Assembly (NCBI RefSeq): GCF_001412215.1
Contig: NZ_LLWP01000005.1
Location: 248,001 to 312,000, forward strand
Length of the DNA stretch: 64,000 nt
Reading direction: 5' to 3'
Origin: Pedobacter sp. Hv1
GTDB lineage: Bacteria; Bacteroidota; Bacteroidia; Sphingobacteriales; Sphingobacteriaceae
The translations under genes and the position numbers were made by a program. The notes under the pieces were generated by a model. That model was not told where the DNA came from. It searched no databases and saw only the letters and a program-made list of their open reading frames with translations. Of this stretch, positions 46,493 through 55,227 are shown one piece after another. How positions within the stretch are numbered: the stretch's first letter is position 1; each line of letters begins with the position of its first letter.

Positions 46493-46531
46493 TGATAGTA
46501 TCAAATGATAGTATCAAATGATAGTATCAAT
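46493..46531. repeat. Three 13-bp iterons TGATAGTATCAAA
   Basis: Direct repeats start at 46493, 46506 and 46519 with no spacer; each contains the palindrome TGATAGTATCA. They lie between convergent genes (helicase, and the 3' end of the lipid cluster). Confidence 0.8.
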
Positions 46532-46656
46532 AAAACCTCCTTATGAGCTTACTTCTTTAATTTTAAAACTGGTAATTGGTAAAAAACAAAGAAGCCATAA
46601 CCAGACTTTATATGTTTTGGCTAGATAAATAACTTGTCATTTTAAGAGAATGCAAA

Positions 46657-47895
46657 TTATCGTTCTGTGTTATTCGGTCTGGTATAAACCATTTGCATAA
46701 CATTGATGTTGCGCATGGCAAAAGCAGCTTCGCAATAGTTCAAATAATAATTCCATTTGCGAATAAAACGTTCATCGAAACCTAAAGTTTTTACTTCGTT
46801 GAGTTTATGGTTAAATTCTACAAACCATAATTTTAAAGTACGGGCATAATCTAAGCCTAAATCTTTTAAGTCGACCATGGTGAGTTCGCCAGTATTGTTA
46901 ATCGCCTTGTTCAGTTGAGCAACAGATGGCAATAAAGATCCAGGGAAGATATGTTTTTGTATCCAATCTACTCCATTGCGTAAACTATTGTACCTACTAT
47001 CTGGGCTGGTAATGACCTGAAAAGCCAAAATTCCATTGGGTTTTAGCACCTCGCTACATTTTGCAAAATATGTTTCCAGGTAATCGTGCCCAACAGCTTC
47101 CAACATTTCTACCGATACAATTTTATCAAAAGTTCCTTCAATGGCTCTATAATCTTTAATCACAATCTCTACTTTATCAGCTAATCCTGCTGCTGCAACT
47201 CTTTGCTGTGCTAATTTTTGCTGCTCTTTTGAGATGGTAACTGAAGTTACTTTACAACCATAGTTTTTAGCCATAAAAATGGCATTTGCTCCCCAACCAC
47301 TTCCTATTTCTAAAACATGATCACTTGCTTTTAAATGCAATTGTTCACAAAGTCGACGGTATTTTTCATCCTGTGCTGCTGCCAAAGAAAGGTCTGGCGT
47401 TTTAAAATAGGCAGCAGAATACGTCATAGAAGGATCTAAGAACGTAGCAAAAAAATCATTATTTAAATCGTAATGTTCGGCAATATTTTTTTGAGAACCG
47501 GTAATGCTATTTGCTCGGTTGTTATGGTAAATTCTGTTGAACCACTTGAACAGATTTAGACCTAAGGTTTTCACTTTACTTCCAGAAACAGAAGGTGCGT
47601 TTTCTAAGTTCAAGATAATCCATTTAATCACATTGGTAATGTTATCTGTTTCCCACAATCCATCTACATAAGCTTCGCCAAAGCCAATATCCCCATATAA
47701 AACAACGCGTTTAAAGAAAGCAATATCTGTAACTCTTAAATTAGCTTTAATCCCAGAACCTGGGTTTCCAATTTCGAGACTTTCTCCATTTGGCAAGTCT
47801 AATTGCAAAAAGCCCTTGGTCATTTTACAAAGTGCGGAAACAACCGTATTTTGATAAAATCCGCTTTTTTGTTTAGTGATGGAGAGTGATGACAT
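46657..47895 (-). CDS. Cyclopropane-fatty-acyl-phospholipid synthase family protein (first copy)
   Basis: 412 residues. A N-terminal helical part (1–115) precedes a SAM methyltransferase domain: 'AEHYDLNNDFFATFLDPSMTYSAAYF' (about 140–165), SAM motif 'VLEIGSGWGANAIFMAKNYGCKVTSVTIS', 'VSVEMLEAVGHDYLETYF' and 'WIQKHIFPGSLLPS'. CFA synthases methylate cis double bonds of membrane phospholipids. Last gene of a seven-gene minus-strand cluster; it starts eight bases after the DUF1365 gene. The second CFA-like copy encoded upstream is more distant, so the two may methylate different positions. Confidence 0.9.
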   Translation of the reverse strand: MSSLSITKQKSGFYQNTVVSALCKMTKGFLQLDLPNGESLEIGNPGSGIKANLRVTDIAFFKRVVLYGDIGFGEAYVDGLWETDNITNVIKWIILNLENAPSVSGSKVKTLGLNLFKWFNRIYHNNRANSITGSQKNIAEHYDLNNDFFATFLDPSMTYSAAYFKTPDLSLAAAQDEKYRRLCEQLHLKASDHVLEIGSGWGANAIFMAKNYGCKVTSVTISKEQQKLAQQRVAAAGLADKVEIVIKDYRAIEGTFDKIVSVEMLEAVGHDYLETYFAKCSEVLKPNGILAFQVITSPDSRYNSLRNGVDWIQKHIFPGSLLPSVAQLNKAINNTGELTMVDLKDLGLDYARTLKLWFVEFNHKLNEVKTLGFDERFIRKWNYYLNYCEAAFAMRNINVMQMVYTRPNNTER

Positions 47896-47903
47896 TTTTA
47901 ATC

Positions 47904-48710
47904 TTAGTTTGGTTTATAAGGTTTATATACGTCTTTTTGTAGTTCTTGGTTTGCAGCTTTTGGATGATAATTTATTTTTTTTAGCCAAAGTTTAAATGCC
48001 TGCCAATGGATCAATCCCATTACGCTTAAAGGAATGAGTGGAATAGAGAAGAAATAACGCAACATATTGCCATTGGTTAAGGGCTTTCTCTCTCCCTTAA
48101 GCGTACTTAGAAAAAATCGTTGCCCTTCTTTATCATAATCATCAATCTTAATATCCAATTTTTCTGTCGGAATTACAAGGTTAAAATCAAAAAAGGTATC
48201 TAGATCGATAAATGGCGATACATAAAAAAGCTTTTCTACTTTTTGTTTGAATCGATCTTCGGTCAGTTCTTCTTTACCAAAAAAGAACATTTTCATTTCG
48301 TGATAGGTATTGCTGATTTCTGCAACAGCACATAAAGGCTTATTACCTTCATCAAAACAGAAATAAAAAGATACTGGATTAAAATTATAGCCCAATACGC
48401 ATAAATTGGTCAACAGCATGATCCTTCCATTGCCAATTTCTACATTATTTGCACTTAAATAAGCAGTGAGCTGTTGCTTCACATTTTTACTTCGATCTGG
48501 GGTTTCTTTTGGCAACTGCAAATGATCGTTGTCTCTAAAATTAAAGAGGTTAAAACGGTTATAGCTGAACCAGAGCAATCTTTTGTGCAGCACTGGCAAC
48601 TCATCTAAATCAATATAAAACAGGTAAATATTGTACCAAAAGCTGTGCTTTTTAGGAGCAAGCCGATGGTGCATTACTTTTGCTGAATAGATCGATGAAT
48701 TTAACTGCAT
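47904..48710 (-). CDS. DUF1365 family protein
   Basis: 268 residues. 'SAKVMHHRLAPKKHSFWYNIYLFYIDLDELP' (about 8–38), 'CVLGYNFNPVSFYFCFDE' and 'EISNTYHEMKMFF' are the DUF1365 signature. The family has no established biochemical role but is found next to flavin oxidoreductases and CFA synthases in many bacteria, suggesting that it works in the same fatty-acid modification. Here it lies between exactly those two genes. Confidence 0.88.
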   Translation of the reverse strand: MQLNSSIYSAKVMHHRLAPKKHSFWYNIYLFYIDLDELPVLHKRLLWFSYNRFNLFNFRDNDHLQLPKETPDRSKNVKQQLTAYLSANNVEIGNGRIMLLTNLCVLGYNFNPVSFYFCFDEGNKPLCAVAEISNTYHEMKMFFFGKEELTEDRFKQKVEKLFYVSPFIDLDTFFDFNLVIPTEKLDIKIDDYDKEGQRFFLSTLKGERKPLTNGNMLRYFFSIPLIPLSVMGLIHWQAFKLWLKKINYHPKAANQELQKDVYKPYKPN

Positions 48711-48736
48711 TATGTCTTATGTAAGATGGAATTCAA

Positions 48737-48823
48737 GTTGGTCAGGAAATGCTTTCCTGACTGATCACATTGTGGATTTTAAATCCACTTCAAAGTTGGT
48801 CGGGATTACAAATCTCGACCAAC
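48737..48823. repeat. Array of three consecutive palindromes
   Basis: GTCAGGAAA/TTTCCTGAC (48741–48761), GTGGATTT/AAATCCAC (48772–48788) and GTTGGTCGGGATT/AATCTCGACCAAC (48795–48823, one G-T pair) follow one another. The third reaches into the end of the flavin oxidoreductase gene and supplies its last codons (VGRDL and stop). Palindromes with these words are dispersed in Sphingobacteriaceae spacers. Confidence 0.75.
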
Positions 48824-50062
48824 TTTTTCACACAGCTCTACCGCACTTTTATAAGCATCTTCATGGAAACCATATTTAAAATAACTACCACAATAATAAA
48901 TTGGACCGCTTTGGTTTAATAAATATAGTTCATTTTGCGCTTGCATGGCTGGCACATCAAATAAAGGATGTTCATAGGCAATTTCCTTAATCACTTTACT
49001 CTGGTCTAGCGTAGCTGAAGGGTTAATCGATACAAAATAATCTACCTTATCTGATACTCCTTGTAACTTATTCATCCAATAAATTGTACTGGGCATTAAA
49101 ACATCACCTCGTTTTTCTACCCTATAATTCCAACTGCTCCATGCCAGTTTTTTCTTTGGCATTTGGTTGCGGTCGGTATGTAAAACAGCCATGTTGGGTT
49201 GATATTTAAACTTCGACAACAATCTTTCTTCATCATTGGTTTTATTTTTAACCATTTGATAGCTCTGATCTGCATGACTTGCCATTACTACCTTATCAAA
49301 TTCCAATTGTTCTCCTTTTGCTGTGCTTACCAATACTTTGCCATTTGCCAGTCGTTCTACAGCGATTACTTTACTGTTTATTTTAATCTTGTCTTTAAAT
49401 GGTGCAATTAGTTTTTCTCTATACGCTTGACTGCCCTGATGCAAAGTATACCATTGATGTTGGGTATCTAATCCTAAAAATCCATGGTTTTTAAAAAAGC
49501 GAATTAGCGACACCGCTGGAAAGTCTAAAATCTGTTCCATTGGGGTAGACCATACTGCAGAGCTCATCGGGATCAAATATTTCCACAACATATCTTGGCT
49601 ATACCCAAACTCTTTGATGTATTGCCCAAGCGAATAATCTACATATTTTGGATCATCTAAAATGGCTACACTTTCTTTGTTAAAGCGATTGATCTGCAGC
49701 AACATTTTAAGGAAAGATGGATTAAAGACATTTCGTTTTTGGGCAAATAAATGGTTGATACTTGAGCCACAGTATTCTAAGTTGCTTGGCAAATACTGCA
49801 CACTAAAAGACATGTCTGTTTTTTTTACTGGCGCATCAATCTCTTTAAACAACTCGCACAAATGCGGATAGGTTTGGTAATTGAAAACCATAAAGCCAGT
49901 GTCGATATAAACAGGTTTACCATCTTCTTCTACAGTAACCGTATTGGTATGCCCACCCACATAATCTAATTCTTCAAAGAGTGTAAGTTCGTATTTTTGA
50001 TGCAGGAAGTGTGCACAGCCCATTCCTGCTATTCCTGTCCCTATTATTGCTAGTTTCTGCAT
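48806..50062 (-). CDS. FAD-dependent amine-oxidase-like oxidoreductase
   Basis: 418 residues. The dinucleotide motif 'LAIIGTGIAGMGCAHFLHQKYELTLFEE' (3–30) with 'DYVGGHTNTV' is that of NAD(P)-binding flavin amine oxidase/desaturase-like proteins. 'VVMASHADQSYQMV' and 'YYCGSYFKYGFHEDA' (FAD C-terminal motif) are also present. In related clusters this enzyme is proposed to oxidise methylated or unsaturated acyl chains. The C-terminal five residues come from an invading palindromic repeat. Confidence 0.88.
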   Translation of the reverse strand: MQKLAIIGTGIAGMGCAHFLHQKYELTLFEELDYVGGHTNTVTVEEDGKPVYIDTGFMVFNYQTYPHLCELFKEIDAPVKKTDMSFSVQYLPSNLEYCGSSINHLFAQKRNVFNPSFLKMLLQINRFNKESVAILDDPKYVDYSLGQYIKEFGYSQDMLWKYLIPMSSAVWSTPMEQILDFPAVSLIRFFKNHGFLGLDTQHQWYTLHQGSQAYREKLIAPFKDKIKINSKVIAVERLANGKVLVSTAKGEQLEFDKVVMASHADQSYQMVKNKTNDEERLLSKFKYQPNMAVLHTDRNQMPKKKLAWSSWNYRVEKRGDVLMPSTIYWMNKLQGVSDKVDYFVSINPSATLDQSKVIKEIAYEHPLFDVPAMQAQNELYLLNQSGPIYYCGSYFKYGFHEDAYKSAVELCEKVGRDL

Positions 50063-50167
50063 GTATTTTTAAGGTAAAATGGCAAATGTAAAATGGAAGA
50101 TGTATTCGTTAATCTAAAATAGTCCTTGTAAGCAGTCCATTTTACATCTTACCTCTTACATTTCCCA

Positions 50168-51202
50168 TCAATTCTTATTCTTCTCAAACAAATAATGACA
50201 AACCATCCATTCGTTTCCTTTATTGTAGTTGAATAACTCGGCACAGGCCATGTAAAACAGTCGCCAATACACCCACCATTTTACTGCATCAGCCTGACCA
50301 TAAGTGTTAGCTAATATTGGCATGATCTCTTTTTTATGTCGGTCCATATTGCTGAGCCAAGCTTCTGATGTTTTACCATAATTTGTTCCATTAACTACCC
50401 AATGTTCACTAATTTTCAGATCGTCGTTAAAGTAAAAGAACAAATGGTTCGAAGGCATAATACCACCGGTAAAAAAGTATTTGCTCATCCAATCACTTTC
50501 ATCTACCACTTCATATTTATAGGCTAAAGTTTTGTGCGTAAAAATATGCACGAACAGTTTCCCGCCAGGTTTTAAAAATGAAGCTACTTTGGCCAACAAT
50601 AATTTATAGTTGCGCATGTGTTCGAACATTTCTACCGAAACCACCCGATCAAAAGTATCGGCTATGGTAAAAGTATTCATATCGGCAGTAAGTACAGTAA
50701 GGTTTTGGATCCCTCTTTGTTTAGCCGTTTCATCGATGAAAACTTTCTGTGTAGCAGAGTTAGAAACCACTGTAAAGGTACTCTCTGGAAACTTTGCCGA
50801 CATATACAAAGACAATGATCCCCATCCGCAGCCTAACTCCAATACATTTTGCCCATTTTGCAGCTCAGCCCTTTTACAGGTCAGCGCCAACATATCGTCT
50901 TCAGCAGTATCGAGATCCTTCACGCCAGGGTTCCAATAGCCACTGCTATACTTTAGGTTTTTACCCAAACAGTATTGAAAAAACGCTGTTGGCAACTCGT
51001 AATGTTGTTCGTTGGCATCGGCAGTGTTTACCGCAATTGGCGAAGATTTTAATTCATTTACTAAATTCATGAATTTTCGCTGTTGCAGTTCTTCATCGCC
51101 AATGGTTTCATCAGTTAGCCGCTGTTTAAGCAGTTTTTTAATCCCAGCTCTTAAAACTGGATCTGGCAATTGGTCGTTTTCTAAAAATTTATCGTACCAC
51201 AT
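50168..51202 (-). CDS. CFA synthase-like SAM methyltransferase (second copy)
   Basis: 344 residues. 'YELPTAFFQYCLGKNLKYSSGYW' (about 70–92), SAM motif 'VLELGCGWGSLSLYMSAKFPESTFTVVSNS', 'VSVEMFEHMRNYKLLLAKV' and a later 'YFFTGGIMPSN' align with the CFA synthase family, but it is shorter and lacks the N-terminal helical extension of the first copy. The position of the catalytic residues suggests a fatty-acyl or lipid methyltransferase. Fourth gene of the cluster. Confidence 0.88.
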   Translation of the reverse strand: MWYDKFLENDQLPDPVLRAGIKKLLKQRLTDETIGDEELQQRKFMNLVNELKSSPIAVNTADANEQHYELPTAFFQYCLGKNLKYSSGYWNPGVKDLDTAEDDMLALTCKRAELQNGQNVLELGCGWGSLSLYMSAKFPESTFTVVSNSATQKVFIDETAKQRGIQNLTVLTADMNTFTIADTFDRVVSVEMFEHMRNYKLLLAKVASFLKPGGKLFVHIFTHKTLAYKYEVVDESDWMSKYFFTGGIMPSNHLFFYFNDDLKISEHWVVNGTNYGKTSEAWLSNMDRHKKEIMPILANTYGQADAVKWWVYWRLFYMACAELFNYNKGNEWMVCHYLFEKNKN

Positions 51203-51315
51203 GTAAGTTATAAGTTGTGTGTTTCGGGTTGTGAGTTAGGTATAATTGCAAATATGAAATTGTTAATGGTTTATGGTTTGGGTGCTTTGGCTATGGTCTA
51301 AATAACCATCACCCA

Positions 51316-52113
51316 TTAGCTTTTTTTAACCCAAGGAAAAAATGCGTTTGTTGTTTGTTGGTATTTTTGATAAGCCACTGGCTTGCTCCGTAAATTTTGT
51401 TCTTCATTATTAGGTACTCCGGTAACTTTTAACAATAGATACAAGATAATGGCAGGACTAATGATGGCTAAAATGCCCCATGGAGAGGCCAATGCGAAAA
51501 TAAAATAGGCCATCCACGTTAACCATTCAAAAAAATAATTCGGATGTCGGCTATAATACCAGAGTCCACGCTCGCAAACTTTCCCTTTGTTATTAAGGTC
51601 TCTTTTAAAGTTGGCCAACTGCTGATCTGCAATCATTTCGCCAAAAAAAGCGATGACCCAAATCACTACACCTATATATTCTAAAACATGTAATTGATTA
51701 GAAGTATTAGCAGTAATAATGAAAAAGGGAAGTGCTAAAATTACATTGGAGATGGCCTGAAATTGGAAGAAAAAGAAAAAATTTCGATCGGCTTTTTCTC
51801 CCCATTCTTTTCGCAACTGCTGATACCTTCCCTCCTCTTCACTTAAATGGCCAATAACCCTTTGCCAAAGATGAATGGCTAATCTTATTTCTGCAAACAA
51901 GAATATGGTACAGATTAAGAACTTCCTTGTTTCAGATCCATCAGACAAAAAAAAGGTGATGATGGTAATGACAGGAAAATTCAATGCCCAGAACACATCT
52001 ACAATGCCTGCATTTTTAATTTTCTTAGCCCACAACCATACCAAAAACATAATGGTACAACAGGCAATTAAGCAGATAAGGGAGAGGAAGAGTAGATTGT
52101 TAATTTGCGGCAT
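51316..52113 (-). CDS. DUF1295 (steroid 5-alpha-reductase-like) membrane protein
   Basis: 265 residues, six or seven membrane segments. 'NKGKVCERGLWYYSRHPNYFFEWLTWMAYFIFAL' near residue 175–208 contains the conserved NKG…G.W..SRHPNY..E motif of DUF1295 and isoprenylcysteine-methyltransferase-like/steroid-reductase proteins. This suggests an NADPH-dependent double-bond reductase acting in the membrane on acyl or isoprenoid substrates. Located between the second CFA-like gene and the DUF1475 gene. Confidence 0.88.
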   Translation of the reverse strand: MPQINNLLFLSLICLIACCTIMFLVWLWAKKIKNAGIVDVFWALNFPVITIITFFLSDGSETRKFLICTIFLFAEIRLAIHLWQRVIGHLSEEEGRYQQLRKEWGEKADRNFFFFFQFQAISNVILALPFFIITANTSNQLHVLEYIGVVIWVIAFFGEMIADQQLANFKRDLNNKGKVCERGLWYYSRHPNYFFEWLTWMAYFIFALASPWGILAIISPAIILYLLLKVTGVPNNEEQNLRSKPVAYQKYQQTTNAFFPWVKKS

Positions 52114-52182
52114 AAGGTTTAAGGTAAAAGCATCAATAACTATGTACTATTGAGCAAAACCTTCAACCCTTAATCCTTCGCC

Positions 52183-52512
52183 TTATGTATTACTCAATAG
52201 TTCTTTAACACCTTCGCCTGTTTTTAGTTTGAAAAGTTTAATCAAAACATAAGAACAGGTGGCAATGCTACCTAAACATACGAATAAAATTAACCAAAGG
52301 ATTTGAAGAAAAATAGATTTTTCTTTATAAAACATCCACAAAGTGATGATAAAGATATTGGCATAAAAATCCCATAAGGTAGCTCTCATCCAGGGGATTG
52401 ACCCCAAAAAGTCCCATTCCTTAAATAAAGAGCTCTCTAAGCTGGTGCTGATCACTACATAAGTTACCCAAACTAACAGGGCCGAAAAGATAATTTTTAA
52501 TGTAGTGATCAT
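52183..52512 (-). CDS. DUF1475-family small membrane protein
   Basis: 109 residues with three membrane helices (LKIIFSALLVWVTYVVIST, DFYANIFIITLWMFY, LQILWLILFVCLGSIATCSYVL). 'WMRATLWDFYANI' and 'GSIATCSYVLIKLFKLKTGE' match DUF1475. Function unknown; the family appears beside DUF1295 and desaturase genes in Bacteroidota, and here starts 11 bases after the desaturase gene. Confidence 0.75.
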   Translation of the reverse strand: MITTLKIIFSALLVWVTYVVISTSLESSLFKEWDFLGSIPWMRATLWDFYANIFIITLWMFYKEKSIFLQILWLILFVCLGSIATCSYVLIKLFKLKTGEGVKELLSNT

Positions 52513-52523
52513 AGGCTTATTTT

Positions 52524-53252
52524 TTAGACTTTTCTAATTTTAATAATACGCATCCAATGTAATACCTTCATTACTGGATAAGTTGGATCGAACTCCCACC
52601 AACGTGTGGCAAAGTTCGGGCTGTTTGGTTTTTTGTGGTGGTTATTCTGAAACAATTCGCCCATCAATAAAAAATCCCAAGGAAGAGAGTTTTTGCTATG
52701 GTCATCATTATCGTGGTTTGAATAGCCATATTTATGACCACACCAGTTTACAATAGCACCATGTAATGGTCCCATTAAAAAGTGGATCGGCAACAACAAG
52801 AACATCCACCAATAGTTTGCATAAACGATATAAAAGCCAATATAAAATAAACCGCATCCAATTCTCCAGATCCATGAATCTCCAATTCTATCTACCAATG
52901 GCCATTCTGGATAATTGCCTCTAAAAGCTGGCTCTGGTTCTATTTTAAAATGCAGATAATTCATGTACATGTTCTTTGTAGCAATCATCATCCCAAACAC
53001 ATCCTTAAAAAAATGTGGCGAATGTGGGTCTTTCTCGGTATCGCTATAAGCATGGTGCATGCGGTGTAAAATGGCATAGGCTCTCGGATTTAAAAACGAA
53101 GAACCTTGTGAAATCAATAAAATTAAGTAGAAAAACTTCTCCCAAAATGGCTCCATCTTAAACATCTTGTGTGAAGAGTAACGATGCAGGAAAAATGTTT
53201 GGCTAAACAACGATAAGAACCAGTGGGCTAAAAAGAATATTAAGATAATCAT
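52524..53252 (-). CDS. Fatty acid desaturase (stearoyl-CoA desaturase-like)
   Basis: 242 residues with four membrane segments. Histidine boxes '[11 protein letters not shown]' (HX4H), '[10 protein letters not shown]' (HX2HH) and 'QNNHHKKPN' (HH), plus a further His in 'NWCGHKYG', are those of acyl-lipid/acyl-CoA delta-9-type di-iron desaturases. It would insert the double bond on which the CFA-type methyltransferases act. First gene of the seven-gene cluster. Confidence 0.9.
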   Translation of the reverse strand: MIILIFFLAHWFLSLFSQTFFLHRYSSHKMFKMEPFWEKFFYLILLISQGSSFLNPRAYAILHRMHHAYSDTEKDPHSPHFFKDVFGMMIATKNMYMNYLHFKIEPEPAFRGNYPEWPLVDRIGDSWIWRIGCGLFYIGFYIVYANYWWMFLLLPIHFLMGPLHGAIVNWCGHKYGYSNHDNDDHSKNSLPWDFLLMGELFQNNHHKKPNSPNFATRWWEFDPTYPVMKVLHWMRIIKIRKV

Positions 53253-53304
53253 GTAAGGAGTGTGTATGGGTATAAACGGATTTCGGTTAAGTTTAGTTTT
53301 TAGT

Positions 53305-54072
53305 TTATTTTAAACCGCCAAAAATCAATTGGTATAGGATTACTAGTGCAAAAATTACTAAAGAAGCTATTATCATGCTCAATATATAGCTCAGTATCGT
53401 TAATAAAAAGGCTTTTACAATTGATATTTTATTAAAGAATTGAACATAAGTCCAAACCATTACTAAAAGACCTAAAGCGCTGATCAAACCTGTTACCATT
53501 ATCGCAATTGCAGTTCCTTGATAGTAATAAGTTAATGGAAAGCACAACAATTGTAGAACCAACAGCTGCCCTGTCATAAACGAATTGAGCACAAAATGTT
53601 CAACAAAGTTATATTGCTGTTTTTTAAAGACCAGAAAAGAACCAATAGATAAAAAAGGCAATATCATTAGTGTATAAGCGGTATAATGGGCATTGGCCCA
53701 ATCATTCACTTTATTTAAAGCCATTAGTGAATGGTCATCTTGAGCTGTCAATACCATGGCATCATTTGCACTAGCATTAAAATAAAGTGCCAAAAAGCCA
53801 TAAATGGTAGCCAATAAGATAATCATGGAAACAGGCTTATAATGTTTTACCCTTTTCCCATTAATGTATGCCCTGATGGTATTACCCGGTCTGGTATATA
53901 ATTCTTTAATGGTATAAAAAATACCATTATCAAAATGGAGTAAGCCGTGCTGAATGTCGTGCCACAAAAAATGAAAATTCATTCGGTGTGTATCGGTAGC
54001 CTGTCCGCAATTGTTGCAGAAGTTACCACTAGCTTCCTGTTCGCAGTTTTTACAAACGATAGTTTTGTGCAT
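53305..54072 (-). CDS. DUF3667 protein (zinc-ribbon plus membrane domain)
   Basis: 255 residues. A zinc ribbon ([18 protein letters not shown]; four Cys at about 8, 11, 19, 22) precedes '[46 protein letters not shown]', the DUF3667 signature, and then four or five membrane helices. The family is widespread in Bacteroidota and uncharacterised. No operon link is evident: 52 bases to the desaturase gene downstream on the same strand and 24 bases from the upstream cupin gene. Confidence 0.85.
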   Translation of the reverse strand: MHKTIVCKNCEQEASGNFCNNCGQATDTHRMNFHFLWHDIQHGLLHFDNGIFYTIKELYTRPGNTIRAYINGKRVKHYKPVSMIILLATIYGFLALYFNASANDAMVLTAQDDHSLMALNKVNDWANAHYTAYTLMILPFLSIGSFLVFKKQQYNFVEHFVLNSFMTGQLLVLQLLCFPLTYYYQGTAIAIMVTGLISALGLLVMVWTYVQFFNKISIVKAFLLTILSYILSMIIASLVIFALVILYQLIFGGLK

Positions 54073-54096
54073 AGATTTGAAGACTATAAAAAGGGA

Positions 54097-54594
54097 TTAT
54101 CTTCCAAAATCGTCTTGAACACGAACAATATCACTTTCGTCTGATGGATTTTCAGCATCGGTATGTTGCCAGATTTCTGCAACTACGCCCCAATCGTTCA
54201 ATCCAATTAAACGGTGACGTTCACCTTGTTGTAACTTGATCTGATCTGTAGGATGATATTCTTTTACTTCTCCCTCTTCGTCTGTTGGGCTAGTTTTAAT
54301 TCCAACGGTACCTGTAACCACTTGCCAAATTTCGGCTCTGCGGTGGTGGTATTGCCAAGAAAGACGTGTATTTGGGGCAACAATTAAAATTTTGGGACTC
54401 AATTTACCACCGATTTTAAGGCTATCTACATCTAAACCATCAAAATAAGTATCTGCAAACTGTTGTGCTTGTGCTTCATCAATTACAAAAAAACCACCCC
54501 AAGGACGAGTCTCATCGCGGTTTACGATATTAAAACCTTCTAATTGCAAGCGTTGGGCAACGGTATCGAATATATCTGTTTTTTGAGTTTCCAT
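54097..54594 (-). CDS. Cupin-type sugar-phosphate isomerase-like protein
   Basis: 165 residues. 'ETRPWGGFFVID' (about 29–40), 'TRLSWQYHHRRAEIWQVVTGTVGIK' and 'LQQGERHRLIGLNDWGVVAEIWQ' form a single cupin related to type II mannose-6-phosphate isomerase/guanylyltransferase C-terminal domains. Metal-binding His residues (HHRR…H) are present. Annotated as phosphoheptose isomerase in some genomes, but the activity is not demonstrated by the sequence. Confidence 0.78.
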   Translation of the reverse strand: METQKTDIFDTVAQRLQLEGFNIVNRDETRPWGGFFVIDEAQAQQFADTYFDGLDVDSLKIGGKLSPKILIVAPNTRLSWQYHHRRAEIWQVVTGTVGIKTSPTDEEGEVKEYHPTDQIKLQQGERHRLIGLNDWGVVAEIWQHTDAENPSDESDIVRVQDDFGR

Positions 54595-54752
54595 ATTGCC
54601 GTAAAAATACGGCTTACAAATTAAAAAGCCCTTGTAGGTCTTATCTTTTTTTCAAAAAAATAGATTTGTTCTTCTTCTCTATCAGGAAAGTATCGGATTT
54701 CGAAACCCTTGTTCGCAGTGATCTCCCCTAAACTATCAAAGGTATGCTATGG

Positions 54753-55061
54753 TTAGGTTGTACTGTCTTTACCAATAACCAAGTCAATTTGTGATTGAGT
54801 TAGCCTATTATTTTCCTCAATTGAATTATAAATACTTTTTAATAATTGAATTTGTTCATCTTGTTTTTTGATCACAACTTCAACTTTCCAATACCAAAGA
54901 AATAATTGCCTTAATACAAGAAAGACGGCAATACAGATTCCTAAACCGAATAGAAATAGTACAATATCGCCTGCACGTAAGGTATTCGGTTCTGCGTAGG
55001 CTTGTCCAAAAGCCAATAGCGGCAAAAGCGCAAGTAGCGTTAAATTGGTTTTTTTCATCAT
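54753..55061 (-). CDS. Small exported membrane protein, unknown
   Basis: 102 residues: signal peptide (MMKKTNLTLLALLPLLAFGQAYA), one membrane helix (IVLFLFGLGICIAVFLVLRQLFLWYW) and a cytoplasmic Gln/Glu-rich coiled-coil-like tail (KKQDEQIQLLKSIYNSIEENNRLTQSQ). I do not recognise a family. Isolated. Confidence 0.6.
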   Translation of the reverse strand: MMKKTNLTLLALLPLLAFGQAYAEPNTLRAGDIVLFLFGLGICIAVFLVLRQLFLWYWKVEVVIKKQDEQIQLLKSIYNSIEENNRLTQSQIDLVIGKDSTT

Positions 55062-55187
55062 GCGTTTAATTAAAAATTAATTCCCCAGTTAGGGATTTGA
55101 AATGCAAAAGACGTTTTTATTTACTTGTCTGTTGTACGGGAAACCGTAAAGAAGGTATGCTAACTTTAGGCTAGTTTGCTTACATAT

Positions 55188-55224
55188 AAAAATTGCCTTT
55201 GATGAATTTTCAAAGGCAATTTTA
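55188..55224 (-). terminator. Terminator after the alpha/beta hydrolase gene
   Basis: AAAATTGCCTTTGA and TTTCAAAGGCAATTTT form a long stem with A/T runs, four bases beyond the hydrolase stop codon. Confidence 0.85.
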
Positions 55225-55227
55225 TTT

